A DNA stretch of 64,000 bases from Cupriavidus pampae (GCF_914271485.1 NZ_CAJZAG010000003.1:434001-498000), one strand, 5' to 3'. Shown: positions 7,618-16,694, numbered from the stretch's first letter. The notes: generated from the sequence alone by a model not told the origin. Program-made: numbers and translations.

Positions 7618-10104
7618 TCATTCATAGTGATCGTACTGGGATGTCGGCACCGGCCTCGAGGTAACGGGCTCGTAGCCCGGCACGTTCAGGCGCAGGATAT
7701 CCAGCGGATTGGAGCCGATCTTCGACAGCCCACGGAACTCCACCTGCAGGAAGAACCGTCCGGTGTAGCCATCCGAGGTATTGCGGAAACGCTGGTAGAC
7801 CACCCGGCCCACCCAGCAATCCGCAGCGTACTCGATACCCGCAAGGGCATCGACGAGCTGATTCGCCGCCTTGTCGAACGCCACCCGGCCAATGCCGTAG
7901 GTGCGACGCGTCAGCGGCCATTGGCTCGACAACTCGATCTGGTCGATCGCGGTGTTGTCCGTTATCGACGTCGGGCGGCGGTAGCGATAGCCCAGGTTGA
8001 TCACCTTGCGCGACTCCGGGCGCCACGAAAACGCCACGTTGGAATAGTTTACGCGATCGTCTTCCGGGCTGTACTGGATGCCAGCGTCGATATAGTAGCC
8101 CCGGAACAGCTGGATCGTCGTCGCCGCGAGCAGGTCCGAGTAGCTGGGCTTGGTGTCGGTCGAGGTGCCCGTCAACTGCACGCGCTGGCCGGTGAAGTCG
8201 AAGCGCTGCGCGATCGTGCCGCGGAAGCGCTCGATCCCGGTTTCCGATTCGATCAGGCGCGTGGTCACGCCGGCCGTCAGCTTGTTATTGTCGGCGATCC
8301 GGTCGTAACCGGTGAACGAGTTCTCGGTAAAGATCTGTCCATAGCCAAAGTCCGACTGGGCCGTATCGAACAGCGGGAACTGACTCTGGTCGCGGAACGG
8401 CGTGTAGACATAGAACAGGCGCGGTTCCAGCGTCTGCGTGAACTTGGTGCCGAAGATGCGGCTCATGGTCGGCGCCTCGCGGTCGAACGCCATGCCCGAA
8501 TCGAAGCTGAAGGTCGGCACCGTGCGGTTCAACGTATTGGGCGCGCCCACGGTGTTCGTGCCCGCGTCCATGTTGTACTGCGCCGCGTTGAACAACACCT
8601 TTGGCGTCGCGTACCAGCCGGCGCGCACGATCGGATAGCTGATCGACGGCTGCAGGTAGAGGCGATCGCCCTCAGGCTGCTGAAACCTGGTGGTCGTCAG
8701 CGGAATCTTGAAGCGCGAGTAGTCGCCTTCGACCTGAATGTCGAAGCCGCCAAGGTTGTACTTGGTATAGCGCGCATTGATCTGCGGTTCACGCTCGTAG
8801 GACGGCTCGCTCGGTGACAGCGTCTGAAACTTCTGCACCCGCGCGAGCACCGTGAAGTCTTGCCAGTTGTAGACGACCCCGCCTTCCTGCGTGTACTGGC
8901 GCAGGGTCGACTGCGCAATCGTGCGCGTCAGATCATCCGGATACTGGTCGTCCGAGACCTTGCTGACGTTGGCATAGGCCGTCAGCCCCGGTGCCAGGCG
9001 CTGACTATGCTGGATCGAGTACGCCCAGCGATTGCGGTCGGCCTTCTTGTCATCCGGCAGGAAGTCGGCACGGATGCGGCCGCTGTAGCCGTCGCCCAGA
9101 TATCGAAAGTCTCCGCCCAACTGTACGCCGCGCGACGAAAGGATACGCGGGTACAACGTCAGATCCCGGTTAGGCGCGAGGTTGAAATAGTACGGCGCGG
9201 TCAGGTCGAGACCCGAACGCGAGCTAAAACCGAATACCGGTGGCAGGAAACCGCTGCGCCGCTCCTCGTTGAGCGGGAACGTGAATGCGGGCGCCGCCGC
9301 GATCGGCACGCCGAAAAAGCGCAGCACGCCGCCATACGCGGTGCCCACCTCGCGGTCGTTGTCGATATCGATCTTGTTCGCGCTGAAATACCAGTCCGCG
9401 TTGTCGGGTGAGCACGTCGTGTAGGTAGCGTGCTTGATCGTGCTGCGATCGGGATCGAGAAAGTCGATCCGCTCGGCCGTGCCACCGCCACCGGTCTGCT
9501 GGAAGTAATAGTCCGGCGAGAGCATGTAGCCCTCGTTGGCCTCGATGCGCATCTTGGCCTCGGGCCCCACGGCCACCGTGCCGTTCTTCGACAGGCGCGC
9601 ATTGCCCTGTACGTGGGCCTCGTCGGTGTCCTGATCGTAAGTCAGCGTGTCGCCCTTGACCACAGAGCCATCGCGGCGCAACTCGGCATTGCCCTCGAGC
9701 GTGACGCCCTTCTCGTTGTAGCCGGTCATGCGATCGCCCGAGACGAACGACGGCGCGTTCGGGTTGGGCGGCACCTTGGCCTGCGGCGTGAGCGAGAGAC
9801 TGTTCGACTTTGGCGCAGTCGTACTCGCCGCCGGCTCCGACAGGCGCGGCACCAGTTCACCGGCCTGCGTCGGCGGTGGCGGCGGCTCCGGGGTCTGCGT
9901 CACGGTTTCCACCGGCAGCACGTCGGGAATCGTCGAGGCAGTGCCATATTGGGCATGCACGTTCACCGACAGTCCGGCCATGGCCAGGACGAGCGGGCGC
10001 AACGCGCTGGCGGGCAGGGCTTTACGCATCAGCCTTGGCTCGCCGGCTAGGCGCGGGCGCGTTCGAGTGGCCGTCTGGTTCGGTGATCGTCGTTGTTCGG
10101 TCAT
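7618..10104 (-). CDS. lptD: LPS-assembly outer-membrane protein LptD
   Basis: 828 aa from the ATG at 10104. The signal peptide begins at Met26 (MRKALPASAL...), so the true start may be the ATG at 10029 (803 aa). A Pro-rich linker precedes the LptA-like jellyroll domain (about residues 105-240) and the C-terminal LptD beta-barrel follows. With LptE it inserts LPS into the outer leaflet. Only two cysteines are present in the mature protein (TTCSPD in the N-terminal domain, ADCW near the C-terminus), against four in E. coli. First gene of the surA-pdxA-rsmA operon, divergent from amgK. Confidence 0.95.
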   Translation of the reverse strand: MTEQRRSPNQTATRTRPRLAGEPRLMRKALPASALRPLVLAMAGLSVNVHAQYGTASTIPDVLPVETVTQTPEPPPPPTQAGELVPRLSEPAASTTAPKSNSLSLTPQAKVPPNPNAPSFVSGDRMTGYNEKGVTLEGNAELRRDGSVVKGDTLTYDQDTDEAHVQGNARLSKNGTVAVGPEAKMRIEANEGYMLSPDYYFQQTGGGGTAERIDFLDPDRSTIKHATYTTCSPDNADWYFSANKIDIDNDREVGTAYGGVLRFFGVPIAAAPAFTFPLNEERRSGFLPPVFGFSSRSGLDLTAPYYFNLAPNRDLTLYPRILSSRGVQLGGDFRYLGDGYSGRIRADFLPDDKKADRNRWAYSIQHSQRLAPGLTAYANVSKVSDDQYPDDLTRTIAQSTLRQYTQEGGVVYNWQDFTVLARVQKFQTLSPSEPSYEREPQINARYTKYNLGGFDIQVEGDYSRFKIPLTTTRFQQPEGDRLYLQPSISYPIVRAGWYATPKVLFNAAQYNMDAGTNTVGAPNTLNRTVPTFSFDSGMAFDREAPTMSRIFGTKFTQTLEPRLFYVYTPFRDQSQFPLFDTAQSDFGYGQIFTENSFTGYDRIADNNKLTAGVTTRLIESETGIERFRGTIAQRFDFTGQRVQLTGTSTDTKPSYSDLLAATTIQLFRGYYIDAGIQYSPEDDRVNYSNVAFSWRPESRKVINLGYRYRRPTSITDNTAIDQIELSSQWPLTRRTYGIGRVAFDKAANQLVDALAGIEYAADCWVGRVVYQRFRNTSDGYTGRFFLQVEFRGLSKIGSNPLDILRLNVPGYEPVTSRPVPTSQYDHYE

Positions 10105-10292
10105 GCGAGCGGTGGTCGTTCACCCGGCGGCGAGCAGCACTGCGATCCGCCGGAAGCCCGGAGAGGCGGACACAATGCCCGCCAACCCTTGCCGGATCGG
10201 GCTGCCGGGCAAAGGTGGCCCCTCCCCCGAGGCCACCCGGCACCCGGGTTTGGTCGGGTATTATACGGGCCAACCTATTCACCCTTTCCGGC

Positions 10293-11339
10293 ATGGCAGC
10301 ACTTTCTCACGAGCCGGGCCACGATCCGCGCCTCACCCAACTGAAAACCTGGGTAGCCGGACTCGGCGCCGCCTGGCAGATCGACCCCGATTCCTGCGCG
10401 CCCGCGTCAGCTGACGCCAGCTTCCGGCGCTATTTCCGCGTGCGCACGGTCCACCCGAACCACCCGACCGCGATCGTCATGGACGCGCCGCCCACGCACG
10501 AGGACTGCCGGCCGTTCATCCACGTGGCCAAGCTGTTCGGCGATGCGGGCGTGACCGTGCCGACCGTGCTGGCGCAGGACCTCGAACAGGGGTTCCTGCT
10601 GCTGGCCGACCTCGGCAACCAGACCTATCTGTCGAAGCTCGACGAAACCACCGCGCGCGGCCTGTATGGCGATGCCGCGGCCGCGCTGGTCAGGATCCAG
10701 GCCGCCACGCGGCCCGGCGAGTTGCCAGTTTACGACCGCGCGCTGCTGCAGCGCGAACTCGACCTGTTTCCCGAGTGGTACGTGGCACGCCACCTCGGCG
10801 TGACGCTGACCGACGCGCAACAGTCGGATCTGCGCGAGGTCATGGACGCGATTCTGGCCAACAACCTCGCCCAGGCGCAGGTGTACGTGCATCGCGACTA
10901 TCACTCGCGCAACCTGATGGTGATGCCCGATGGCGCCAATCCGGGCATTCTGGACTTCCAGGACGCCGTGATCGGCCCGATCACCTACGACGCGGTGTCG
11001 CTCTGGCGCGACGCCTATATCGAGTGGGAAGAGGAACAGCAGCTCGACTGGCTGATCCGCTACTGGGAACGCGCCCGCGCGGCCGGATTGGCGGTCAATG
11101 CCGATTTCGGCGAGTTCTACCGCGACTACGAATGGATGGGCCTGCAGCGTCATCTGAAGGTGCTCGGCATCTTCGCGCGGCTCTACCATCGCGATGGCAA
11201 GGATGGCTACCTCGCCAACCTGCCGCTGGTACTCAAGTACACGCGCAGCGTGGCGGGCCGTTATACGGAACTGCGCAAGCTGATGCGGCTGCTGGACGCG
11301 CTCGAGGGCACGAACCGCCCGACGGGCTTCACGTTCTGA
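10293..11339 (+). CDS. amgK: N-acetylmuramate/N-acetylglucosamine 1-kinase (AmgK-like)
   Basis: 348 aa aminoglycoside-phosphotransferase-fold kinase. The catalytic loop HRDYHSRNL is at 200-208 and the metal-binding DFQDA at 221-225. In Pseudomonas putida, AmgK phosphorylates MurNAc at the anomeric carbon, and MurU then makes UDP-MurNAc; the murU gene here lies 1.1 kb downstream on the same strand. That pairing, plus the position next to lptD, supports AmgK over an antibiotic kinase. Start chosen at the first ATG after the divergent spacer. Five bases separate its stop from azlC. Confidence 0.87.
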   Translation: MAALSHEPGHDPRLTQLKTWVAGLGAAWQIDPDSCAPASADASFRRYFRVRTVHPNHPTAIVMDAPPTHEDCRPFIHVAKLFGDAGVTVPTVLAQDLEQGFLLLADLGNQTYLSKLDETTARGLYGDAAAALVRIQAATRPGELPVYDRALLQRELDLFPEWYVARHLGVTLTDAQQSDLREVMDAILANNLAQAQVYVHRDYHSRNLMVMPDGANPGILDFQDAVIGPITYDAVSLWRDAYIEWEEEQQLDWLIRYWERARAAGLAVNADFGEFYRDYEWMGLQRHLKVLGIFARLYHRDGKDGYLANLPLVLKYTRSVAGRYTELRKLMRLLDALEGTNRPTGFTF

Positions 11340-11344
11340 GCGTC

Positions 11345-12118
11345 GTGCCCTCTTCGCGCCCAGACCCTCAGGTCGCCGCCAATGACGACGGCGGCACCGC
11401 CATCGCCACCACGCCAGCCGCCGAATGGTGGGCTGGCGTGCGCGCGCTGCTGCCGATGTTGCTCGGCGTGGCGCCGTTCGGCCTGATCTACGGAGTACTG
11501 GCAGTGAACGCGGGCATGCCCGCGTGGCTGGCTTGCGCGATGAGCGCCACCGTGTTCGGCGGCGCTTCGCAGATGATCCTCACGCAGTTGTGGTCGGCCG
11601 GCACGCCCGCACTGATCGTAGTCTTCACCGTGGCGATGGTGAACCTGCGCCATGCGCTCTATTCCGCGACGATGGCACCGGCGCTCGCGCATCTGCCGCG
11701 ACGCTGGAAGGCGCTGATCGCGTACCTCCTCACCGATGAGGCCTTCGCGGCGATGACGCGCCGCCTGACCGATACCGGCGAGCGGCTGCGCCATCGTCAC
11801 TGGTTCTTCTTCGGCGCGGGCATTTCGCTGTGGACCTGCTGGCAACTGTCGACGCTGGCCGGCGTGCTGGTGGGCGCGCAGGTGCCACGCGACTGGCCGC
11901 TCGATTTCTTCCTGCCGCTGACGTTTATCGCGATCATCGTGCCGAACCTGAAGCACCGCGCGCAACTGGCGGCGGCGCTCGTGGCCAGCGGGCTCGCGGT
12001 GGCGTGCTACGGCATGCCGCACAAGCTCGGCATCATGGTGGCCGCACTGGGCGGCATCGCGGCGGGCATGATCCTGCTGCAGCGCGCGCGCCATGCGCGG
12101 CCGGAGACCACCGCATGA
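11345..12118 (+). CDS. azlC: AzlC-family branched-chain amino acid exporter subunit
   Basis: 257 aa from a GTG start five bases after amgK. No better start exists before the conserved core, which begins near residue 27. Multiple hydrophobic segments and the AzlC core (PLGLIYG-like PFGLIYG, GGASQMI, NLRHALYS) are clear. AzlC forms the large subunit of a two-component inner-membrane exporter of branched-chain amino acids or related compounds. Its TGA overlaps the azlD ATG (ATGA), so the subunits are translationally coupled. The exact start is uncertain. Confidence 0.83.
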   Translation: MPSSRPDPQVAANDDGGTAIATTPAAEWWAGVRALLPMLLGVAPFGLIYGVLAVNAGMPAWLACAMSATVFGGASQMILTQLWSAGTPALIVVFTVAMVNLRHALYSATMAPALAHLPRRWKALIAYLLTDEAFAAMTRRLTDTGERLRHRHWFFFGAGISLWTCWQLSTLAGVLVGAQVPRDWPLDFFLPLTFIAIIVPNLKHRAQLAAALVASGLAVACYGMPHKLGIMVAALGGIAAGMILLQRARHARPETTA

Positions 12119-12438
12119 GCCCCGCCACGTTGCTTGCGGTGTTCGTGGCGGCGGGCGTGGCCACCTTCCTGATCCGGCTGTCCTTTATCGCGGTCGAGGG
12201 CCGCGTGCGGTTGCCCGCGTGGTTCCGCGGCGCGCTGCAGTTCGTGCCGGCCGCGATGTTGTCCGCGCTGATCGCGCCAGACCTGTTGATGCAAGATGGC
12301 GCGCTGTATCTGAGCCCGCATAACTCGCGGCTGCTCGCGGGCATCGTGGCCGTGTTCGTGGCCGCGCGCACGCGCAGCGTCGGCTGGACCATCGTGATCG
12401 GCATGGCGGCGCTGATCGGGCTGCAAATGCTGCAATAA
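12115..12438 (+). CDS. azlD: AzlD-family exporter small subunit
   Basis: 107 aa, three to four hydrophobic segments, matching the AzlD small subunit that pairs with AzlC. The conserved ATFLIR near the N-terminus and FVPAAMLSAL in the middle are typical. Starts inside the azlC stop codon. Eight bases separate its stop from murU, so amgK-azlC-azlD-murU reads as one transcript. Confidence 0.87.
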   Translation: MSPATLLAVFVAAGVATFLIRLSFIAVEGRVRLPAWFRGALQFVPAAMLSALIAPDLLMQDGALYLSPHNSRLLAGIVAVFVAARTRSVGWTIVIGMAALIGLQMLQ

Positions 12439-12446
12439 CGGATTCA

Positions 12447-13169
12447 ATGATGAAAGCCATGATTTTCGCCGCCGGCCGCGGAGACCGTATGCGGCCGCTG
12501 ACCGATACCTGCCCCAAGCCCCTGCTCCCAGTGGGCGGCAAGGCGCTGATCGTCTGGCAGATCGAAGCGCTTGCGCGCGCCGGCGTGACGGAGATCGTGA
12601 TCAACCACGCCTGGCTCGGCGCGCAGATCGAGGCCGCGCTCGGCGACGGTGCGCGCTACGGCGTGCGGCTCGCGTACTCGGCCGAAGGCGTGGCGCTCGA
12701 GACGGCCGGCGGCATTGCGCGCGCACTGCCGTTGCTCGTGGAGGCGGGACAGGATGGTGTGTTCCTTGCCGTGTCTGGCGATATCTTCTGCGACTACGAC
12801 TACCGCGCGCTATTGCCTCGCGCGCAGGACATGAACCGTGCCGCGCAACCGCGCATGCATCTGGTCATGGTGCCAAACCCACCGTTCCATCCGCGCGGCG
12901 ACTTCGTGCTGGCGTCGGACGGTCAACTGCGACTTCCGGGTGAAGCTGTCGCGGCCAATGACGCGCAGGCGCTCACGTTCGGCAACATCGGCCTGTACGA
13001 CACGCGCCTGTTTCGCCAGATCGAAGTGGGGCAGAAGGTGGCGATGACGCCGTACTATCGCGCCGCGATCGCGGCAGGCACCGCCACCGGCGAGCGCTTC
13101 GACGGCCGCTGGGAGAACGTCGGCACGCCCGCGCAACTGGCCGCACTCGACGACGCATTGCGCGCCTGA
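12447..13169 (+). CDS. murU: N-acetylmuramate alpha-1-phosphate uridylyltransferase (MurU-like)
   Basis: 240 aa nucleotidyltransferase. The signature AAGRGDRMRPLT (residues 8-19) and the following PKPLLPVGGK contain the nucleotide-binding Arg and Lys. Related enzymes are often annotated mannose-1-phosphate guanylyltransferase. Co-location with amgK and the short length without a left-handed beta-helix domain favour MurU, which makes UDP-MurNAc from MurNAc-1-phosphate and UTP. Two consecutive ATG codons are possible starts (12447 or 12450). Confidence 0.85.
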   Translation: MMKAMIFAAGRGDRMRPLTDTCPKPLLPVGGKALIVWQIEALARAGVTEIVINHAWLGAQIEAALGDGARYGVRLAYSAEGVALETAGGIARALPLLVEAGQDGVFLAVSGDIFCDYDYRALLPRAQDMNRAAQPRMHLVMVPNPPFHPRGDFVLASDGQLRLPGEAVAANDAQALTFGNIGLYDTRLFRQIEVGQKVAMTPYYRAAIAAGTATGERFDGRWENVGTPAQLAALDDALRA

Positions 13170-13342
13170 AGCGCCGCCGCACGACACCTGACCACTGCGG
13201 AAATACCGCCCGCGCGGGTCCCCGCCTGAGCGGAAACCGGCCCCAATCCACCCTGTGACGCCGTGCGATGCGCGCATCGCGTGCCCGACGGCGTTAGAAT
13301 CCGGAGGATTCGATTACAGCGCGCCCACAGCGCCGACCGCCC

Positions 13343-14767
13343 ATGTCCGCTCCCGATTCCGCCCTTCTCGACGCCTGCCGCGGCCGCCGCGAGCGCGTGC
13401 TGCAACAACTGCGCGCAGGCGGCGGTGGCGTTGCCATCGTGCCCACGGCCCCCGAGGCCATGCGCAACCGCGACAGCGACTATCCGTACCGCCACGACAG
13501 CTATTTCTATTATCTGACCGGTTTCACCGAGCCCGAAGCGGTGCTCGTGCTGGTGGCCGACGCCGATGGCAGCGGCCGCAGCATCCTGTTCTGCCGCCCG
13601 AAACACGAAGAGCGCGAGATCTGGGACGGTTTCCGTTTCGGCCCCGAGGGCGCGCGCGCGACATTCGGCTTCGACGAAGCGCATTCGGTCGAGGAAATCG
13701 ATGCGAAGCTGCCACCGCTGCTGGCCAATCGCGCCCAGATCGCCTATCCGCTCGCGGCCTCCACGCGTACCGACATGCAGGTGCGGCGCTGGCTCGATGG
13801 CGTGCGCGCGCAGGGCCGCGCGGGCGTGTCGTCGCCATCGGTCGCGCTCGACGTGCGGACCTGGCTCGACGAGATGCGCCTGTTCAAGGATGCGAGCGAG
13901 ATCGCGGTCATGCGCCGCGCCAGCGAGATCTCCGCGCAGGCCCATGTGCGCGCGATGCAGACCTCGCGCGAAGGGCTGCGCGAATATCACCTGGAAGCGG
14001 AACTGCTCTACGAGTTCCGCCGTCATGGCGCGCAGAGCGTCGCCTACAATTCGATCGTCGCGACCGGCGCCAACGCCTGCGTGCTGCACTATCGCGCGGG
14101 CCCCACCGTACTGCGCGACGGCGACCTGTGCCTGATCGACGCGGGCTGCGAGCTTGACGGCTACGCATCCGATATCACGCGCACGTTCCCGGTGTCGGGC
14201 CGTTTCACGCCCGCGCAGCGCGAGCTCTATGACCTCGTGCTGGCCGCGCAGAATGCCGCGATCGCGGAAACGCGCGCCGGCGTGCCCTACAACGTGCCGC
14301 ACGACGCCGCTGTGCGCGTGCTCGCGCAGGGCATGCTCGATACCGGCCTGCTCGACCGCAACAAGGAAGGCACGCTCGACGACGTGCTGGCCAGCGGCAG
14401 CTATCGCCGCTTCTACATGCACCGCACCGGCCACTGGCTCGGCATGGACGTGCACGACGTGGGCGAGTACCGCGTGCCAGGCGCGTCCACCACGCCAGGT
14501 CCCGACGGCGCGCCCGGCGAACGACCATGGCGCCCGCTGGAACCGGGCATGGTGGTGACTGTCGAACCAGGCATCTACGTGCGGCCCGCCGAGGATGTGC
14601 CCGAGCGCTATTGGCATATCGGCATCCGGATCGAGGACGACGCCGTGGTGACCGATGGCGCCTGTGAACTATTGACGCGCGGCGTGCCTGTCGACGCGGA
14701 TGAAATCGAAGCGATCATGCGTGCTGGCGCGCGGGATGGCGTACAACATGTGGGAGATACACGATGA
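13343..14767 (+). CDS. pepP: Xaa-Pro aminopeptidase P
   Basis: 474 aa M24-family dinuclear metallopeptidase that removes N-terminal residues preceding proline. The N-terminal AMP_N domain (about 5-150) is followed by the pita-bread catalytic domain. All five metal ligands are visible: Asp266, Asp277, His364, Glu408 and Glu431. Length is slightly above E. coli PepP because of an insert near 380-400. Its end overlaps the start of the next gene by ATGA, giving a pepP-hypothetical-ubiH order common in Burkholderiales. A 173-base spacer precedes it. Confidence 0.95.
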   Translation: MSAPDSALLDACRGRRERVLQQLRAGGGGVAIVPTAPEAMRNRDSDYPYRHDSYFYYLTGFTEPEAVLVLVADADGSGRSILFCRPKHEEREIWDGFRFGPEGARATFGFDEAHSVEEIDAKLPPLLANRAQIAYPLAASTRTDMQVRRWLDGVRAQGRAGVSSPSVALDVRTWLDEMRLFKDASEIAVMRRASEISAQAHVRAMQTSREGLREYHLEAELLYEFRRHGAQSVAYNSIVATGANACVLHYRAGPTVLRDGDLCLIDAGCELDGYASDITRTFPVSGRFTPAQRELYDLVLAAQNAAIAETRAGVPYNVPHDAAVRVLAQGMLDTGLLDRNKEGTLDDVLASGSYRRFYMHRTGHWLGMDVHDVGEYRVPGASTTPGPDGAPGERPWRPLEPGMVVTVEPGIYVRPAEDVPERYWHIGIRIEDDAVVTDGACELLTRGVPVDADEIEAIMRAGARDGVQHVGDTR

Positions 14768-15288
14768 TCGGCTGGCTACGCAAACTGATACCTTCGAGCG
14801 ACACCAACAGGAACGGCAACAGCAGCGGCAACCTCAGCGGCACCAGCCGTGCGGCCAGCGCCGCCACGCCCCGCCGTGTCGACGCCGGCGAGCCGTTCGT
14901 GATCAACCTCTATGACGACCGCGTGGTCGTGCACCGGCCCGATGGCCAGCGCGAGGAACTGGCGTGGGATGTGCTGGAACGCGTGATCGTGCGGGTCTCG
15001 AATCGCGCGCCGTGGGCCGGTACCGCATGGCTGATTCTGGTCGGCGACGGCGACAGCAAGCAGGGCTGCGTGGTACCGCTCGATGCGGCCAACCACGCCG
15101 CACTGCTCGCTCATCTGCGCACGCTGCCGGGCTTCAGCGAACAGAAACTCGACAACGCGCTGCGCGACGCCGAAGCGGGCCGCGCGCGCACGGACGCCAA
15201 TCTCTGGAAGCGTGGCGATGTGCCCCCCGCCCCAGCGGAGAAAGCGCAAGAAGCGGGAGATAGCCATGACCCTGCCAGCCACTCCTGA
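14764..15288 (+). CDS. Conserved hypothetical protein
   Basis: 174 aa; I do not recognise a named domain. Residues 11-37 are low-complexity (Asn/Ser/Gly). A compact region follows (about 40-130) with alternating hydrophobic strands, including INLYDDRVVVHR and RVIVRVSN, suggesting a small beta-rich domain. The C-terminal 30 residues are charged and probably disordered. No signal peptide or membrane segment. It overlaps pepP by four bases and the ubiH-type gene by 23 bases, so it is tightly embedded in the operon and probably expressed. Confidence 0.7.
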   Translation: MIGWLRKLIPSSDTNRNGNSSGNLSGTSRAASAATPRRVDAGEPFVINLYDDRVVVHRPDGQREELAWDVLERVIVRVSNRAPWAGTAWLILVGDGDSKQGCVVPLDAANHAALLAHLRTLPGFSEQKLDNALRDAEAGRARTDANLWKRGDVPPAPAEKAQEAGDSHDPASHS

Positions 15289-16582
15289 TACCGCAGACTC
15301 GGCGCACACACCAGGCGCGCCAGACGCGGAGCAGACGCCGCGCGACATCGCCATTGTCGGCTGCGGCCCCGTCGGCCTGACGCTAGCGGCCCGGCTGCTG
15401 CGTACGACGGCGTGGCGGTTGACGCTGATCGACGCGGCCACGCCCGCGCGCGCGGCACGCGATCCCCGCGCGATCGCGCTCTCGCACGGCAGCCGCCAGT
15501 TGCTCGAGCAGATCGGCGCGTGGCCCGTGCCGATGCAGACCATCGAGCATATCCATATCTCGCAGCGCGGCCGCTTCGGTCACGTCAAGCTGCATCACGA
15601 CGACTACGACGTGCCCGCGCTCGGCTACGTGGTCCGCTATGGCGACCTGTGCCAGGCACTCGAGCGCGCGCTCGCGCGCGCCGCGGAGGCCGCGCCGGGC
15701 CGGCTCGTGCGCGTGTTCGAAACCCGTATCGACGAGATTGCCGAACAGAAAGATGGCGCCGATGGCGCGGCCGTGCGCCTGACCGGCACCTCGCACGCCG
15801 ATCACGATGGCCTGCCGGTCGCATTCGAGGCGCGTCTCGCGGTGCAGGCCGAAGGCGGGCTGTTCCACCAGCAGATGCGAAAGCACGGAACCGGCGGCCA
15901 CGGCGATGCCCGTATTGGCCAAAGCAGCGGCCAGGGCACCGGCCGGCGCCGCGACTACGGCCAGACCGCGATCATCGGACACGTGACGGCCTCACGCCCG
16001 ATGCCCGGCTGGGCCTGGGAACGTTTCACCGAGGAAGGACCGCTCGCACTGCTGCCACACGAGGATCACGGCACGCCCGGCTATGCGCTGGTGTGGTGCT
16101 GCGCGCCCGATACGGCCACGCGCCGGCTCGCGCTGAGCGAAACCGAATTTGCCCGCGAGCTCGGCGAAGCCTTCGGCACGCGGCTTGGCACCTTCACGCT
16201 GCACGGCAAGCGCCATGCGTTCCCGCTCGGCCTCAATGCCGCACCGGTGACCGTCGATGGCCGTGTGGTGGCGGTCGGCAACGCGGCGCAAACGCTGCAC
16301 CCGGTCGCCGGCCAGGGGCTCAACCTGGGCCTGCGCGATGCGTTCGCGCTGGCCGACTCGTTGCGCGCAAGCTGTACGCCGCAGGCGCTGGAGGCCTTTG
16401 CGACCCGTCATCGCGTGGATCGCGCCGTTACGATCGGCGTCACCGACCTGCTCCCGCGCGTGTTCGGCGTCGGCGGCCCGCTGGCCGCTCATGCCCGTGG
16501 TGCGGCGCTGGCGGCACTGTCGTGCGTCGCCCCGCTCAAGCATGCGGTAGCGCGTCAGATGATGTACGGCGTACGGCGGTAG
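15266..16582 (+). CDS. ubiH: UbiH/UbiF-family FAD-dependent hydroxylase
   Basis: 438 aa flavoprotein monooxygenase. The dinucleotide-binding motif GCGPVG is at 32-37, preceded by an unusual ~25-residue polar extension. The second FAD motif (GNAAQTLHPVAGQGLNLGLRDA region) near residues 330-355 is the UbiH/UbiF/COQ6 signature, here with NAAQTLHP in place of the more usual DAAHxxxP. Likely acts in ring hydroxylation of ubiquinone biosynthesis at the inner membrane. Which ring position it modifies cannot be told from sequence. Start is the ATG 23 bases inside the preceding gene. Confidence 0.85.
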   Translation: MTLPATPDTADSAHTPGAPDAEQTPRDIAIVGCGPVGLTLAARLLRTTAWRLTLIDAATPARAARDPRAIALSHGSRQLLEQIGAWPVPMQTIEHIHISQRGRFGHVKLHHDDYDVPALGYVVRYGDLCQALERALARAAEAAPGRLVRVFETRIDEIAEQKDGADGAAVRLTGTSHADHDGLPVAFEARLAVQAEGGLFHQQMRKHGTGGHGDARIGQSSGQGTGRRRDYGQTAIIGHVTASRPMPGWAWERFTEEGPLALLPHEDHGTPGYALVWCCAPDTATRRLALSETEFARELGEAFGTRLGTFTLHGKRHAFPLGLNAAPVTVDGRVVAVGNAAQTLHPVAGQGLNLGLRDAFALADSLRASCTPQALEAFATRHRVDRAVTIGVTDLLPRVFGVGGPLAAHARGAALAALSCVAPLKHAVARQMMYGVRR

Positions 16583-16609
16583 CCCCGCCAACGCAACGAT
16601 CTAATGTCC

Positions 16610-16632
16610 CGGGCGGTGATTATTACCGCCCG
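16610..16632 (+). terminator. Strong stem-loop after the ubiH gene
   Basis: Eight-base perfect arms CGGGCGGT and ACCGCCCG with a 7-base loop, 27 bases beyond the ubiH stop. No run of T follows, so it is a weak candidate for an intrinsic terminator. It could instead protect the 3' end of the message or bound the dusB promoter region. Confidence 0.45.
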
Positions 16633-16653
16633 CGAGACCGCAACGAGGATATT

Positions 16654-16694
16654 TGCTCAATTCTTGAGCACCTCCCGCCGTTTGGCGGTAAAAT
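16654..16694 (+). promoter_or_regulatory. dusB-fis promoter with Fis-type dyad
   Basis: The 17-base dyad TGCTCAATTCTTGAGCA (16654-16670) contains GCTCAATTCTTGAGC, which fits the 15-bp Fis consensus GNtYAaWWWtTRaNC at every position except the central W. TTGAGC inside it (16664-16669) can serve as -35 with TAAAAT at 16689-16694 as -10, spacing 19. The sequence just after the -10 is CCCGCCC, a GC-rich discriminator like that of stringently controlled promoters. In E. coli the dusB-fis promoter is repressed by Fis itself. Autoregulation here is inference. Confidence 0.6.

Noticed and set aside
10105..10292. A sigma-E-type promoter for lptD
   Set aside because: E. coli lptD has one, but neither a GGAACTT-like nor a TCAAA-like box was found in the divergent spacer. 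A minus-strand TATAAT at 10265-10260 lacks a good -35, so no promoter was called.
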